From: Bradyrhizobium hereditatis
GTDB lineage: Bacteria > Pseudomonadota > Alphaproteobacteria > Rhizobiales > Xanthobacteraceae
Assembly (NCBI RefSeq): GCF_020329435.1
Contig: NZ_JAGKJK010000003.1
Location: 462,234-526,233, forward strand
DNA: 64,000 bases
Direction of reading: 5' to 3'
Shown here: piece after piece, positions 29,949 to 40,458 of the stretch
Layout of the letters: each line of letters begins with the position of its first letter
Position numbering within the stretch: position 1 is the first letter of the stretch
Made by a program: the position numbers and the translations under genes
The notes under the pieces: model-generated
Databases searched by the model: none
What the model saw: the letters and a program-made list of their open reading frames with translations, nothing else
Told to the model about the DNA's origin: nothing

Positions 29949-30779
29949 TCAGTCGCTCTCGACAAAATCGCGGGCCCAATCGCCAAGGATCGAAATTGAA
30001 ATCGTCATCAACAAAATGATGAATGTCGGCGTCAAAATTACCCATGGGGCGTTGTAGAGCTGATCGCGACCGCTGCCGATTAGCACACCGAGCGATGTGT
30101 CCGGCGGTTGAACACCCAGACCCAAGAAACTGAGCGTTGTCTCCAATAGGATCGTCTGCGGAAAATGAATCGACATGTTGACCAGGAGCACCGCCATTGA
30201 ATTCGGCAAAACGGAGCGTGTGAGGATGCGGAACGCTGAAGCACCTATTACCAGCTGCGCGTGCACGTAAGGCTGGCTCCTTGCAGATAGGCCAATGGCG
30301 CGAGCAAGGCGGGCATAACGTTCCCAGCCGGCTAGGATCATAATGCCCGTGAAAGTCACGAAATCGGAGCTCGGCAAAATGACGATGAATGCGAGAATAA
30401 GAATCAGTGTTGGAATGGTGGCCTGAAAATCAACCAATACGCCTATGACACTGTCCAAAAAGCCTTCGGTCCAAGCAGATAAGAGTCCAAGCGTTGTTCC
30501 TAGGACCGCCCCGCCAAATGTGCCGATCGCCGCAACCGTCACCGAAACCTGGATGCCGCGGAGAATGAGAGAGACCATGTCGTGACCGAGTCCATCGGTG
30601 CCGAGGGGGTAATCCCAGCTCCCGCCCCAAAACACCGGTGGCCTAAATCGTGCTTCGAGATTCACCTCAGCGACATCTCGCGGTGAAAGCGGTCCAGCAA
30701 AGACCGCAATGAGAAGGACGAGAAGGACAATCACGGTACACAATGTGACGAGTGTTGGGACTCTGCGCAAACTAATCAT
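29949..30779 (-). CDS. ABC transporter permease, DppC/OppC type
   Basis: A 276-residue inner-membrane protein with an N-terminal segment (TLVTLCTVIVLLVLLIAVFA), a periplasmic part ending YPLGTDGLGHDM, and about five more transmembrane segments; ARLARAIGLSARSQPYV contains the EAA-like loop contacting the ATPase. It overlaps the DppB-like gene by 4 bases. It imports, with its partners, a peptide-sized or oligopeptide-like substrate; a phosphonate-containing ligand is only suggested by the phn context. The base composition looks more AT-rich than the phn genes. Confidence 0.85.
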   Translation of the reverse strand: MISLRRVPTLVTLCTVIVLLVLLIAVFAGPLSPRDVAEVNLEARFRPPVFWGGSWDYPLGTDGLGHDMVSLILRGIQVSVTVAAIGTFGGAVLGTTLGLLSAWTEGFLDSVIGVLVDFQATIPTLILILAFIVILPSSDFVTFTGIMILAGWERYARLARAIGLSARSQPYVHAQLVIGASAFRILTRSVLPNSMAVLLVNMSIHFPQTILLETTLSFLGLGVQPPDTSLGVLIGSGRDQLYNAPWVILTPTFIILLMTISISILGDWARDFVESD

Positions 30780-31744
30780 ACCGGCGACTTTTCGGCGTAT
30801 AGTCTCGTGACTGTTGATAGGCGTGACCGGCGCGAATCTCGGATACGGGGATCAACAAAGCCATAAGAGAGATCTGCTAGAAAATTTGCCAAGATCATCG
30901 TCGTTCCTGCGCAAAGCAATATGGTTTCCACCACCGCATAGTCACGCGCGGCAACGCTTTCGATCAGTAAAGAGCCTACTCCGTGCCAACCGAAGACATT
31001 CTCTGTTACCGCCGCAAAAGTAAGAACACCGCCAAACTCGAGCGCTGTGATTGTAATTAACGGCAAGAGCGCATTAGGCAGTGCGTGAGCGCGGTGAATC
31101 AACTCTCGCGTCAAACCGCTCGCCTTCGCCGTCTCTATCATCGGATTTGCCATTACCTCCACCACGGCGGAGCGCGTGAAGCGCGCATAGATCGCTGCGG
31201 CAACCGCAGACATGCTACCAACCGGCATGATGTAGGATCTCCAATCGACATAGCCGCTAGGCGGAAGCCACCCAAGCCATATCGAAAAAATATAGATAAG
31301 CAGAATGCCGAGCAAAAATGGTGGAACAGCGAGTCCAATCACCGCAAGCATAGTTGTTATTCGATCAGTCATCCGACCATTATGGATGGCTGCGTAGAAG
31401 CCAACTGGAACGCCAACCGCAATTGAGAAAAATATTGTCGGCACCACCAAACACAGGCTCGCCGGGACCCTGCTTAAAACAAGATCGAGCGCCGGCCCGC
31501 TCGTTCTATAAGACAAGCCAAAGTTCAAGTGCACGAGCCCATCTACGTAAACTGCGAACTGTCTCCATAAAGGAAGGCCGAGTCCCCATTTTTGACGAAA
31601 CGCCTCAAGCGCAGCTGTATTCGTCTCGGGACCTAATAAGATGACGGCAGGATCACCGCTTGCGGCGAGCGTGAAGAATGCAAAACCGAGCAAAACAAAG
31701 AGAGTGAGAAGCGCGCGCCCCGCGCGCATGAGAAACCAGCTCAT
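30776..31744 (-). CDS. ABC transporter permease, DppB/OppB type
   Basis: A 322-residue inner-membrane protein with the family layout: N-terminal segment ([20 protein letters not shown]), [39 protein letters not shown], then five further membrane segments with [20 protein letters not shown] as the EAA loop. It overlaps its neighbours on both sides by 4 bases, so translation is coupled. With the DppC-like protein it forms the channel of the importer. Confidence 0.88.
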   Translation of the reverse strand: MSWFLMRAGRALLTLFVLLGFAFFTLAASGDPAVILLGPETNTAALEAFRQKWGLGLPLWRQFAVYVDGLVHLNFGLSYRTSGPALDLVLSRVPASLCLVVPTIFFSIAVGVPVGFYAAIHNGRMTDRITTMLAVIGLAVPPFLLGILLIYIFSIWLGWLPPSGYVDWRSYIMPVGSMSAVAAAIYARFTRSAVVEVMANPMIETAKASGLTRELIHRAHALPNALLPLITITALEFGGVLTFAAVTENVFGWHGVGSLLIESVAARDYAVVETILLCAGTTMILANFLADLSYGFVDPRIRDSRRSRLSTVTRLYAEKSPV

Positions 31745-33393
31745 ACCACGACCCGTTGGTTTTCGGGCTCTTGCTCAATGCAATCCGGCAAGACTGGAAG
31801 GGCTGCAAGTAATTGTTGCGTGTATGCCGCCTTGGGGTGCTGAAATAAGTCGATAGTCTCGCCCTCCTCGACTAATTCGCCTCGGCGCATCACAAGGACA
31901 CGGTCACAAATGTGACGGATCACCGAAAGATCATGGCTAATAAACAAAATTGTGAGTCCAAGCCGTTCGCGGAGCTCCATGAGCAGATCTAATATCCTCG
32001 CCTGAATGGATACATCGAGCGCCGAAACGCTTTCGTCGCATATTAGGACTTTCGGCTGAAGCGTCAGTGCACGGGCGATCGTTGCTCTTTGACGCTGACC
32101 GCCTGAGAGGCTACCAGGCTTGCGAGAAAAAAGAGCTTCATCCAGTTGAGCCTCTATCATCTGTCGATGAGCATGAGCAGTGCGCTCGGCTTTGGGGCCA
32201 AGGCGATGAACATCCAGCGGAAGACGCACTTGACTCAGTATCCGCGCTGAGGGATCGAGCGCACCGCGCGGATCTTGAAAGATATACTGGACATCGCGAC
32301 GCCATCGCATCTGTGGCCTGCGCCAGTCGAGCGGTTCGTCGTTCAGAAGAATGCGCCCGCTCGCTGGGACCGTCAACCCAACGGCAGTCTTGGCGAATGT
32401 GCTTTTGCCAGAACCACTCTCGCCAACCAGACCGAGAATTTCACCGCGCCTTATGACGGCTGAGACACCTCGCACCGCCTCCAGAACACTGCCATCAGAG
32501 CGTTTGTATTGCACGCAAATCTGCTCGAAACGCAAAAGCGGTTTGCTCGCGATAGAGCCGGAGCGGAGCGCGATGGTCCGCTTGTCAGCTTCGTTGCCAG
32601 CAGCTGTCAAACGTCTACCGCGGTGAGCAGGTCGCGGGATGGCCGCCAGAAGGTCACGCGTGTAACTCTCTCGGGGGGCTGTAAGCACAGTATCGACATC
32701 ACCATGCTCGATGATACGCCCGTCCCTCATCACAAGCACACGATCACAAAGTCGATAGACCACAGCCAAATCGTGGGTGACGAAAATTATTGCCATCCCC
32801 CGTTCGCGCGAAAGCTGCCTGAGCCGCTGCAGGATTCCAGCTTGCACAGTCACATCAAGGGCCGTGGTTGGCTCGTCCGCGATCAGGAGCTTGGGACGGC
32901 GGGCCAGGGCGCAGGCAATAGCTACGCGTTGGGATTGACCTCCCGAGAGCTGATGCGGATAAGAGTCAAGTACCGTCCGATGTTCATCCAGTCCTGCGCT
33001 TCTTAGCAACGTCCCCGGATCATCCTCCGTGCGCAATTCCAAATGACGTCTAACAGTCATCAACGGATCGAGCGCACTCATGGGATCTTGAAAAATCATC
33101 GATAATCCAACGCCGCGCAGGTGCGCCAAACCGCGCGGCTTTGATAGCGAAAAGCGTTGGCCTTCGAAGATCATTTCACCTTGGACCCGAGCCCGTTCGG
33201 GAAGCAATCCAATGAGAGCCCGACAAGTTACACTCTTGCCGGAACCGCTTTCTCCCACAATGCCGAGTATTTCACCTGGCTTTACGTCAAAGGATACATT
33301 GCTGACGGCGATATGCCTGAGCGTCGCGCCAAAGGCGACGCTCAGTTCTCTTAACGAGAATAGGGTCGCAACAGAATGTCGATCCAGGATCAT
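31741..33393 (-). CDS. ABC transporter ATPase, fused DppD-DppF type (two nucleotide-binding domains)
   Basis: A 550-residue protein holding two complete ATPase domains. Each has Walker A GESGSGKS, an LSGGQ signature (LSGGQSQR, then LSGGQRQR) and a Walker B segment ([12 protein letters not shown], then [12 protein letters not shown]). Such fusions energise peptide/nickel/opine importers. It starts 8 bases after the binding-protein gene and overlaps the permease. Cytoplasmic face of the inner membrane. Confidence 0.9.
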   Translation of the reverse strand: MILDRHSVATLFSLRELSVAFGATLRHIAVSNVSFDVKPGEILGIVGESGSGKSVTCRALIGLLPERARVQGEMIFEGQRFSLSKPRGLAHLRGVGLSMIFQDPMSALDPLMTVRRHLELRTEDDPGTLLRSAGLDEHRTVLDSYPHQLSGGQSQRVAIACALARRPKLLIADEPTTALDVTVQAGILQRLRQLSRERGMAIIFVTHDLAVVYRLCDRVLVMRDGRIIEHGDVDTVLTAPRESYTRDLLAAIPRPAHRGRRLTAAGNEADKRTIALRSGSIASKPLLRFEQICVQYKRSDGSVLEAVRGVSAVIRRGEILGLVGESGSGKSTFAKTAVGLTVPASGRILLNDEPLDWRRPQMRWRRDVQYIFQDPRGALDPSARILSQVRLPLDVHRLGPKAERTAHAHRQMIEAQLDEALFSRKPGSLSGGQRQRATIARALTLQPKVLICDESVSALDVSIQARILDLLMELRERLGLTILFISHDLSVIRHICDRVLVMRRGELVEEGETIDLFQHPKAAYTQQLLAALPVLPDCIEQEPENQRVVV

Positions 33394-33401
33394 CTCGAAG
33401 C

Positions 33402-34955
33402 CTATTTGAAAGTAACACCGTCAGTCGTCAGATCGAGATACGCATAAGGAAGCGGATCCATAGACAAGCGGTCTTTCCTCATACCCATGAACATAGGCGT
33501 AACGTAAAGGATGCCCGCGTGCGGATCTTCTTCGAAGTTTTCGAGCATCTTCGCGAAGATCGCCCGACGGCGCTTCGTGTCGAGCGAAGTCGCCAGTTCG
33601 TTACCTAGTGTCAGCATGCTTGGCCCGACTGTAAAAAACTGGCTGTCAGTAAACTCGCCCGGTCCCATACGGCGCCAGAACTGACCCATCGGATCAGGGT
33701 AATACGCGCCGGAATCGGCATCGATGATCGCCCGATCCGGCGTGTCCGCGCGCACCTGCGCCCAGTTTTCTTTAAACTCAAGCTTGACGTTGAGGCCGAC
33801 CGCCTTCCACATTGATTGTAGAATCTGCGCAGTGTCACCCTGTTTGGTGTAATAACCCTGTTGGGTGCGATAGACGATCTGCTGCCCGCTATAACCGGCG
33901 TCTTTCAAAAGCTCCCTTGCCTTTTTTGGATTGTATTCTGGGGTCGGACGATCGCTCAAATACATGTCGCCGAATGTTTGCATTTGCCATCCATGGGGCA
34001 CACTCGTTCGGCCTGCGAACAGGCTTTTGACTAGCGCGTCGCGATTAATCGCGAGGTTCAGCGCGCGCCGAATCCGCGGATCGGCGATCGGACTTCCAAT
34101 ACTGTCGTAGACAAGCCCACGGATGGATTGAACCGGCCCGCCGACAATGGCGCAGCTGGGCTTAGCCTCAATTTGGCGCAATTCATCGGCACCAACTTCT
34201 GTGATGATGTCGAACTGACCTGAAAGGAGGCCCGCAATACGGGTCGCAAGCTCCGGAACCACGGTGAAGGTGACTTTATCGGCGGCCGCTTTCGAACTGC
34301 CCCAATATTTGTCGAACTTCTTAATGACGATGTCACCACCGAGCTTCCGGCTGACCAAAGAATAAGGGCCAGAGCCAGCATCCACTTCGGTGAACTCTGC
34401 GTAGGTCTTCGCCTGCTCTAACGCAGTCGCGGAAATAATTTGGGAGGGATAGGTGGAAAAACGATAAATGCCAACGGCATCGTCACTCTTCATATGAATA
34501 CGTATGGTCATCTCGTCAACGACTTCGACTCGATCGATCCCTTTGAAGAACGGTTGTGATTGGACGGGAACGGATTTATCGGCACCAATTCTTACTGGTG
34601 AAAACGTTGCAACGACGTCCCGCGCGTCGAAAGTATCGCCATTATGGAAAACAACTCCCGGACGTAAGTGAAATTCGATCGTTCTCGGATCAATTACGCT
34701 CCAGCTTGTCGCGAGATTTGGTACCAATCTGCCGCCGTTCCGATAGTCGACGCTTACCAGCGTGTCATAGAGGGAGTACATCAGACGCAAGTTTGGATTT
34801 GAGTTCTCCGAGACCGGATCGTGATTATCCGGGTTCTTTTGAACCGCGATAACCAAATCATGTGCGAAAGCACTAGCCGCACCGTGGAAGGCGGTAAGGC
34901 TGATTGCTAGGATTGGGAGCAGGAGCCTTCTCGGAAAAGAACTTTGCGTTTTCAC
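33402..34955 (-). CDS. Periplasmic solute-binding protein, SBP family 5 (peptide type)
   Basis: About 517 residues. The chosen start is the GTG at 34955 ([19 protein letters not shown]), preceded by GAGGGTCAG, giving a clean signal peptide ending SAFA. An in-frame ATG at 34994 adds 13 residues. [20 protein letters not shown] and [20 protein letters not shown] are classic family-5 signatures. It captures peptides, opines or similar in the periplasm. The GTG lies within the stop region of the truncated phnC, so the transporter now sits behind the phnC promoter region. Confidence 0.87.
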   Translation of the reverse strand: MKTQSSFPRRLLLPILAISLTAFHGAASAFAHDLVIAVQKNPDNHDPVSENSNPNLRLMYSLYDTLVSVDYRNGGRLVPNLATSWSVIDPRTIEFHLRPGVVFHNGDTFDARDVVATFSPVRIGADKSVPVQSQPFFKGIDRVEVVDEMTIRIHMKSDDAVGIYRFSTYPSQIISATALEQAKTYAEFTEVDAGSGPYSLVSRKLGGDIVIKKFDKYWGSSKAAADKVTFTVVPELATRIAGLLSGQFDIITEVGADELRQIEAKPSCAIVGGPVQSIRGLVYDSIGSPIADPRIRRALNLAINRDALVKSLFAGRTSVPHGWQMQTFGDMYLSDRPTPEYNPKKARELLKDAGYSGQQIVYRTQQGYYTKQGDTAQILQSMWKAVGLNVKLEFKENWAQVRADTPDRAIIDADSGAYYPDPMGQFWRRMGPGEFTDSQFFTVGPSMLTLGNELATSLDTKRRRAIFAKMLENFEEDPHAGILYVTPMFMGMRKDRLSMDPLPYAYLDLTTDGVTFK

Positions 34956-35143
34956 GTTAGCTGACCCTCGTCTTTTCTGTTGCTGGGTACACACGTTCTT
35001 TTGCGCGCCGCTGCTAAGCCTGCGGAGCTGCCGATCACGCTGACGAACTGGCCGGCCGGGACGAAGGGAGTGATCCCGTCGACGGCGAGCGTCGAGCCAA
35101 AGCGGCGGCTGACGCCCGACAGGATGTGCGACTGCGTGTTCAT
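34952..35143 (-). pseudogene. phnC: phnC remnant (phosphonate ABC ATPase) cut in Walker A
   Basis: Begins MNTQSHILSGVSRRFGSTLA, then PAGQFVSVIGSS, the start of PhnC up to the Walker A motif (expected GSSGAGKST). After SSAG the sequence is unrelated (LAAARKRTCVPSNRK) and stops. The rest of phnC and all of phnD and phnE are absent, and a peptide-type transporter follows. The upstream operator at 35179 survives. Confidence 0.7.
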
Positions 35144-35178
35144 GTCGCGAACGGTGCCTGCACCTTGTTACGGTCGGG

Positions 35179-35194
35179 ATTCATTCGAATGAAT
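35179..35194. promoter_or_regulatory. Probable PhnF operator upstream of the phnC remnant
   Basis: ATTCATTCGAATGAAT, a perfect 16-bp palindrome identical to the one 15 bases upstream of phnF at 41694. Just beyond it (35197-35216, minus strand) GTCAT repeats 11 bases apart in AGTCATCCGAATGTCAT, resembling a Pho box. It would control the phnC-derived transcript that now reads into the peptide-type transporter. Confidence 0.75.
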
Positions 35195-35238
35195 TTCTGA
35201 TGACATTCGGATGACTTCTCAGCGGCCAGGATTGTGAG

Positions 35239-36414
35239 CTAAGCCGCGTCGGTGCAGGCGGTCTCGGTGAGGTGTCCATTGGAGTAGACAGCCCGGCCGC
35301 CGCTGAAGGTCGCAACGACGTGCCCGATCCCTCCGTCATCGGCGAGGACGAGGTCCGCACGTTTGCCTGGCAAGATTTCGCCCCGGTCGCGCAGCCCCAA
35401 AACCTCGGCGACGTTGGAACTGGCGAGGCGCGCTGCACCAGCAAGTCCGCGCGGATCGGTGTGGGCGAGCTCCAGCAGGGCGGGCAGCATCGCCGAAGGG
35501 TGGTAATCCGAGACCAGGATGTCCAGCAGTCCCGCGCGATGCGCCTCGCGCGCGGAAAGGTTGCCGGAATAGCTTTCGCCCCGCAGGGCGTTGGGGGCAC
35601 CCATCGCGGTGTGCAGCCCGCGTGAACACGCGACATCGGCCGCCTCGAGCGTGACCGGGAATTCGCTGACGACGACGCCGAGCGCAGCCATTAGCCCGAC
35701 TTTGCGCGGCGTATCATCGTCATGGCTCGCCATAGCGACACGATGGACGCGGCAGGTCTGCGAGATCACGGCAAGTGTGGCGGTCAGCTCCTGCTCTGGG
35801 CGGCTGCCCTCCTCGATCTGGCGCGCGACGGTTTCCGCCGCCTCCGCTTGGGAAAGCCCCTTTTGCTCGACGATAGAATCGACGAGCCGTTCGATGTCCC
35901 GGTACTGCCCTTGCCCGGGCGTGTGGTCAGTCAGCGAGATCAGGTCGATACTGCCTTCTGCGATCAGTTCGTGGATGACTTCAAGCGCCTTCGGAAATGT
36001 GATCTCGAACCGAGCATGGACCTTGTGATCGATCATCAGGCGGCCGCGCATCCGCTTTATTTCGCGGATTACAGAGGAGGTGTGGTCGTAGCTGCGCAGA
36101 TGGCCATAGGTCGAAGACGGACTAAACGAGAGCGCCGCATAGGCCGTGGTGATCCCGGAACCAGCGAGCTTGCGGTCGAGATCGCGCAGCCCAAGTTCCA
36201 TGGGCATGCGCACGCGTGGTCGCGGCTCGATCTCGCGCTCGATCATATCGCCGTGCATATCGATAAAGCCTGGCAGCAGGAGCAGGCCCTTGCCATCGAT
36301 CCCACCTCGAACTGGCCCCTCGACTACCTCCGCGATAAGACCCGCCTCGATCCGGACGGAAGCGCGTTCGAGCACCCTCTCCGGCAGCACTGCCCGGACA
36401 TCACTCAGCCACAT
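35239..36414 (-). CDS. phnM: PhnM, phosphonate-ribose triphosphate diphosphatase
   Basis: A 391-residue amidohydrolase-family enzyme that removes pyrophosphate from ribose-1-phosphonate 5-triphosphate to give the PhnJ substrate. Metal-site motifs LPGFIDMHGDMIE, the MIDHKVHARFE region, SLTDHTPGQGQ, MASHDDDTP and LVSDYHPSAML are all present. The start overlaps phnL by 14 bases. It is the last intact phn gene of the operon. Confidence 0.93.
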   Translation of the reverse strand: MWLSDVRAVLPERVLERASVRIEAGLIAEVVEGPVRGGIDGKGLLLLPGFIDMHGDMIEREIEPRPRVRMPMELGLRDLDRKLAGSGITTAYAALSFSPSSTYGHLRSYDHTSSVIREIKRMRGRLMIDHKVHARFEITFPKALEVIHELIAEGSIDLISLTDHTPGQGQYRDIERLVDSIVEQKGLSQAEAAETVARQIEEGSRPEQELTATLAVISQTCRVHRVAMASHDDDTPRKVGLMAALGVVVSEFPVTLEAADVACSRGLHTAMGAPNALRGESYSGNLSAREAHRAGLLDILVSDYHPSAMLPALLELAHTDPRGLAGAARLASSNVAEVLGLRDRGEILPGKRADLVLADDGGIGHVVATFSGGRAVYSNGHLTETACTDAA

Positions 36415-37108
36415 CGGCCATCTCCTTCACCGCCAGCGTCAGTTGCACATCAATCAGTTCGACGACGTCTTCCGGATGGTGGAAGACGCCGATCATCGCC
36501 ACGCCCTGCGCCTTCAGCGCGCCCAGGCGCCGGATCAGCGCGTGTCGCGCGCCGGCATCGAGGCTCGCGGTAGGCTCGTCGAGGAGCAGCAGGCGCTGAG
36601 GCAGCACAAGCGCGCGGGCGAGATTAACCTTCTGTTGCTCGCCACCTGAGAAGGTCGTCGGATAGGCGCGCCAGAGCTCGCGCTTTACGCCGAACTCGCC
36701 AAGCCAGCGACGCGCCTCGTCAAGCGCCCGGTCCTGCGGCCAGCCAGCAAGGCGGAGCGGTTCGGCCACGAGCTCGTCGGCGGCGACCCGCGGCCGGGCG
36801 ACGAGGAACTGGGTAACGAAACCGATGTCGCGCCGACGCAACGCGGTGATGTCGACGTCCGCCGCGCTGGCGAGATCTATCCGTCCCTCCACCGCATCAA
36901 ACCAGATATGGCCGTGTTTGGGCACATAGCTGCGGTACAGGGTGCGCAACAGGGTCGATTTGCCAACACCGTTACATCCCCGCAGCAGAAGGAACTGCCC
37001 GGGGAAGAGGCGAAAACTGACGTCGGAAAAGGCGAAGACTCGCTGGTCGAGATGATGAACATCAAAGTGCTTGGAGAGGTTCTCGACCTCCAGGAGCGGC
37101 TGACTCAC
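36401..37108 (-). CDS. phnL: PhnL, ABC-like ATPase of the C-P lyase system
   Basis: 235 residues with Walker A GCNGVGKST, signature FSGGEQQKVNLARAL and Walker B LLLLDEPTASLD. PhnL is an ABC-type ATPase without membrane partner that works with the PhnGHIJ core. The neighbours phnK and phnM and the spacing of 8 bases after phnK fix the assignment. Confidence 0.93.
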   Translation of the reverse strand: MSQPLLEVENLSKHFDVHHLDQRVFAFSDVSFRLFPGQFLLLRGCNGVGKSTLLRTLYRSYVPKHGHIWFDAVEGRIDLASAADVDITALRRRDIGFVTQFLVARPRVAADELVAEPLRLAGWPQDRALDEARRWLGEFGVKRELWRAYPTTFSGGEQQKVNLARALVLPQRLLLLDEPTASLDAGARHALIRRLGALKAQGVAMIGVFHHPEDVVELIDVQLTLAVKEMADVAE

Positions 37109-37116
37109 GGCGAACC

Positions 37117-37938
37117 TCAGAGCTTGGCGTGCACGAGCGATTGTGTGTAGGCATGCTGGGGATCCTGAAAGATCTGATCAGCCAGCCCTTCTTCCACTAC
37201 TCGTCCGCGCCTCATCACTATCACACGGTCCGCCATCGTTCGGATGACGCCGAGATCGTGGCTGACCAAGACCATTGTGATCGGCCGGTCACGTTGGAGG
37301 CGCTTGAGCGTGTCGAGCACCATCGCCTGCACAGAAACATCGAGGCCGGTCGTCGGCTCATCTAGTAGGAGCAGCGCCGGTTCGAGCGCTAGGGCCTTTG
37401 CCAGTTGCACGCGCTGTTGCATGCCGCCGGAAAGCTCGATCGGCGGGGCATCCATGCGCTCGAGCGGGAATTCCGAAGCGTCGAACGCCTCCCGGGCCCG
37501 CGACCGAAGCGCCGAAAAACGCCGTTCGCCGGAGATCAGCAAGCGCTCGGCGACATTGCCGGATGACGAGTTGCGCATCAGCAGGCCGAGGTGTGGATTC
37601 TGGTAGACGATTCCGATGTGGCGGGCACGCAGCATCCGGCGCGCGAAGCGGTCGAGCGCAAAAAGATTTTGTGTCGCGCCGGGTATCGCGAGCCTGTAGT
37701 CGCCCTGATCCGGAATGTCCTCAAGGTTCATCATCCTGAGCAGGGTAGACTTGCCCGAACCGGACTCCCCGACAATACCAAGAACCTCGCCGGGATAGAC
37801 GGTGACATCGACGTTGTTCAGGGCTCTGACATCACCGAAACGGTGTGAGACGCTGCGCATCGTCAGGACCGGTTCCGTGCAGTTCAGTTTCGGCGCGTCG
37901 AGATCGCGTTTGAACGGAGGGGATTCGATCAGGTTCAT
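37117..37938 (-). CDS. phnK: PhnK, ABC-like ATPase of the C-P lyase complex
   Basis: About 273 residues from the ATG at 37938, which overlaps the TAA stop of phnJ (TAATG). Walker [25 protein letters not shown] and LLLLDEPTTGLD are intact, and VYQNPHLGLLMRNSSSG is characteristic of PhnK. It binds the PhnJ subunit of the core complex. An upstream in-frame ATG at 37962 lies inside phnJ and is not needed. Confidence 0.93.
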   Translation of the reverse strand: MNLIESPPFKRDLDAPKLNCTEPVLTMRSVSHRFGDVRALNNVDVTVYPGEVLGIVGESGSGKSTLLRMMNLEDIPDQGDYRLAIPGATQNLFALDRFARRMLRARHIGIVYQNPHLGLLMRNSSSGNVAERLLISGERRFSALRSRAREAFDASEFPLERMDAPPIELSGGMQQRVQLAKALALEPALLLLDEPTTGLDVSVQAMVLDTLKRLQRDRPITMVLVSHDLGVIRTMADRVIVMRRGRVVEEGLADQIFQDPQHAYTQSLVHAKL

Positions 37939-38849
37939 TACATTACACCGTTGCGATACCATGTTGGGCCAATCGGCACGTCTTCCCCCGCGGCGCGGCG
38001 GAGAGCCTTCTGGCAGAGGCCACTGTCGGACAACTCGAAGAGTGAGCCGCCGTCATCCTGCGGGACCTCGTTCATGAAGTAGCCGTTCAGACCCGAACGG
38101 GAGCAGGTGAGATGGGCATGGTCCTCGACCCGGTACGGCACGTCGCAGAAGGCAAGCGGTTCAACCCGGGTGAAGGGCGGTACGGCGTAAAGACGCTTCT
38201 CGCGACCTGCTGACAGCAAAGTCAGGTGGTGCGCCATGTGCAGTTTGGGCACGTCCCATCGCGGAATCGGCGAGGGCGACATGACATAGCGGCCGTTCAC
38301 CAGAGAAGGATATTCCGTGGCCTGCATGATGCGTCCTGTTCGCACCATCTGCTCATAGAGGATCAGCCATAGCCTGGCGTAGTCGGCATCGGCATGCATT
38401 TGCCGCGCCGCTGAAATATGGTGCTCGACGGGCCGTAGCGGTTCCGGTTCGGGCACTTGGAGAACGAGGATCTGATCGTTCCGCATGACTTCCTCGGGGA
38501 CGCGATGGCGTGACTGGATGATCGTCGCCTCACACGTGTCGATGGTTTCGCGAGCACCCGATACTTTGGCCAGGAAATGGCGAATCGAGACCGCGTTGAC
38601 ACCCTCGTCCGCGCCCTGGTCGATGACTTTGACTACGGAGGACGGCTTCAGAAGCGTCAAAGTCACCTGCAGACCTCCCGTGCCCCAGCCCCGCGCCATG
38701 GGCACTTCGCGGCTTGCATAAGGGATCTGGCAGCCCGGAATAGCGATCGCCTTCAGGAGTTTGCGACGAAGCTCGCGCTTAGCAGACGAATCGAGAAAGC
38801 CGTAGGACATCGGCCGCCACGGCCGCGTGAGTTGGCGGAGAGTTGTCAT
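37938..38849 (-). CDS. phnJ: PhnJ, C-P lyase catalytic subunit (atypical cysteines)
   Basis: 303 residues, or 290 from MSYGFLDSSAK, the usual PhnJ start. Family segments IPYASREVPMARGWGTGG, VIDQGADEGVNAVSIRHF and MHMAHHL-like regions are present. PhnJ uses a 4Fe-4S cluster and S-adenosylmethionine to cleave the C-P bond. The E. coli protein binds the cluster by CX2CX21C and forms a radical on a later Cys. Here the region reads AHLTCSRSG, then FELSDSGLC: only C249 and C279 align, and the first and third cluster cysteines appear to be His/Leu. Either an unusual variant or an inactive protein. Confidence 0.85.
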   Translation of the reverse strand: MTTLRQLTRPWRPMSYGFLDSSAKRELRRKLLKAIAIPGCQIPYASREVPMARGWGTGGLQVTLTLLKPSSVVKVIDQGADEGVNAVSIRHFLAKVSGARETIDTCEATIIQSRHRVPEEVMRNDQILVLQVPEPEPLRPVEHHISAARQMHADADYARLWLILYEQMVRTGRIMQATEYPSLVNGRYVMSPSPIPRWDVPKLHMAHHLTLLSAGREKRLYAVPPFTRVEPLAFCDVPYRVEDHAHLTCSRSGLNGYFMNEVPQDDGGSLFELSDSGLCQKALRRAAGEDVPIGPTWYRNGVM

Positions 38850-39922
38850 TCGGCCGGCTCCTTCACGACAGCTTTGGATGCTTTGGCTGCCTGCTTTCGT
38901 CGTGCATCACGCATCGCGTCGAGCATGGACTGGAAGGTTACATAGTGAGGCAACTTGAAATGGAGGCAGAAACCGGAGCCCTCGACAGGCTCGGTATGGG
39001 AAAGAAAGAATTCCTCCTCGAAGGGCGATCCTTTCGTTGCGTGCTGCGCGTTGAGATCGAGCGTGCCACCGGCAATAATCTTCACCTCATTCCAGCCGAG
39101 CGTTGCACAGAAGCCTAGATCGATGTTTTCGATGGCTGCCTTCGAAGCGACTTCGGCCTGGGAAACCCTGACACGACCAGCCGAGAAGACCGTACCGCGC
39201 GGATGAGCAATCTCAACGTCTGCTTCGCCCAGTCGAAGCTCGTTGACGGTTGGGTGCGCAGGGCCGTAGCCGCGCATGACCGCATAGCCGAGCGCCATCA
39301 CCCCGCCGGTGTCAGCGCGCGCAAGACTTTGCAACCTATGCGCCCGGCTTGCTGGGAAGAGCAGCGGTTCTCGTGTGAGATCGGGGATATCGTCCTTGGG
39401 GATGTCCTCTCGCGCAAAATCGACGACGAGCCCTTGTGCCTTTTGCCACGATGCAAGCGACGGCTGATGCGGAGGTGCCGGCTCCGCGCTCCTCTCTACG
39501 GGCTCGGGGTCGAACGCCGCCCCTTCCAGGATGTCGGTGCGCAGGATGCGATGCGAATAGTCGAGGGTCGGCCCGAGGATCTGGCCACCGGGAATATCCT
39601 TGAAAGCCGCCGAAATGCGCCGATGAATAAAGAGCTTGTCTTGGATCAGCGGTTCGGCAACCGCCAGACGCGGCTGCGTCGTTCGCCAGGCCCGCAACAA
39701 CAGAACGGCCTCGTAGAGATCACCACCCGACTGCGTCAGCGCGAGCGCAGCCAGTTCGGGCGCATAGAGAGAGGCCTCACCCATGATCCGGTCGACGAGC
39801 CAAGGAAGCGCGCGCCCGATTTCATCGACCCGTGCCGCATCAATTGTCCCCAGCCGTTCTCGATACAAGCGCTGCGATTGCTCGATCGCTCTTTCTCCGC
39901 CGCGTGCAGCAACATAAGCCAT
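38846..39922 (-). CDS. phnI: PhnI, C-P lyase core subunit (nucleosidase)
   Basis: About 358 residues from the ATG at 39922 (MAYVAARGGERAIEQSQ), overlapping the phnH stop (TGATG). GPTLDYSHRILRTDILEGA, RADTGGVMALGYAVMRGYGP and HYVTFQSMLDAMR are typical. PhnI with PhnGHL forms the ribose-1-phosphonate triphosphate from ATP and phosphonate. The ORF extends further upstream, but inside phnH. Confidence 0.93.
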   Translation of the reverse strand: MAYVAARGGERAIEQSQRLYRERLGTIDAARVDEIGRALPWLVDRIMGEASLYAPELAALALTQSGGDLYEAVLLLRAWRTTQPRLAVAEPLIQDKLFIHRRISAAFKDIPGGQILGPTLDYSHRILRTDILEGAAFDPEPVERSAEPAPPHQPSLASWQKAQGLVVDFAREDIPKDDIPDLTREPLLFPASRAHRLQSLARADTGGVMALGYAVMRGYGPAHPTVNELRLGEADVEIAHPRGTVFSAGRVRVSQAEVASKAAIENIDLGFCATLGWNEVKIIAGGTLDLNAQHATKGSPFEEEFFLSHTEPVEGSGFCLHFKLPHYVTFQSMLDAMRDARRKQAAKASKAVVKEPAE

Positions 39923-40458
39923 CAGAGCACCTCCACCAGAGTCGAACGCGGCAGGCAGACGACCCGGGGTCCCTCGACAAGAACGAGCTCGAAACCGGCC
40001 GGATAGCGGATGCGCGCCCGCGTCTCCCAAAATTCCGGACCGATTGCGGGCGCGATCGTTACAACCCCGTCGACTCCGGGGCCCGTCAGCCGCAGACGCG
40101 GGCCGTCGTTGAGCGCTACTGACGCAACCACCGTCGCTCCCTGATCGGGATAGAGCGCCGAGCCCGTTGCCACCGAAGCTGCGACGGACGCCGTCAGGTC
40201 GCCGGACAGGATCACGTGGTCGGCGCGCTCAAGCGGGACGAGTGCCGCGCCGGTGCGCGCAAGCATTTCGCGAAGCTCTAGATCGTCGCAATAGATGCTC
40301 GTCTCCAGATCGACGAGTGAGAGCGCGACCGGCAGCAGACCTTTCTTTGGCAACAGTCGCTCCGTGCCGGGCCTTGCCATTGCCCACATCACCGCCTCGA
40401 AGGCGGCGTTATCCTGCCGCTCCTCGGCATCGGGAATCGGGAAGGCGATCGCGTTCAT
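39922..40458 (-). CDS. phnH: PhnH, C-P lyase core subunit
   Basis: 178 residues from MNAIAFPIPDAEERQDNAAF; the ATG overlaps the phnG stop (ATGA). AVMWAMARPGTERLLP and LTGPGVDGVVTI are recognisable PhnH segments. PhnH is a structural homodimer in the PhnGHIJ core. Confidence 0.92.
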   Translation of the reverse strand: MNAIAFPIPDAEERQDNAAFEAVMWAMARPGTERLLPKKGLLPVALSLVDLETSIYCDDLELREMLARTGAALVPLERADHVILSGDLTASVAASVATGSALYPDQGATVVASVALNDGPRLRLTGPGVDGVVTIAPAIGPEFWETRARIRYPAGFELVLVEGPRVVCLPRSTLVEVL

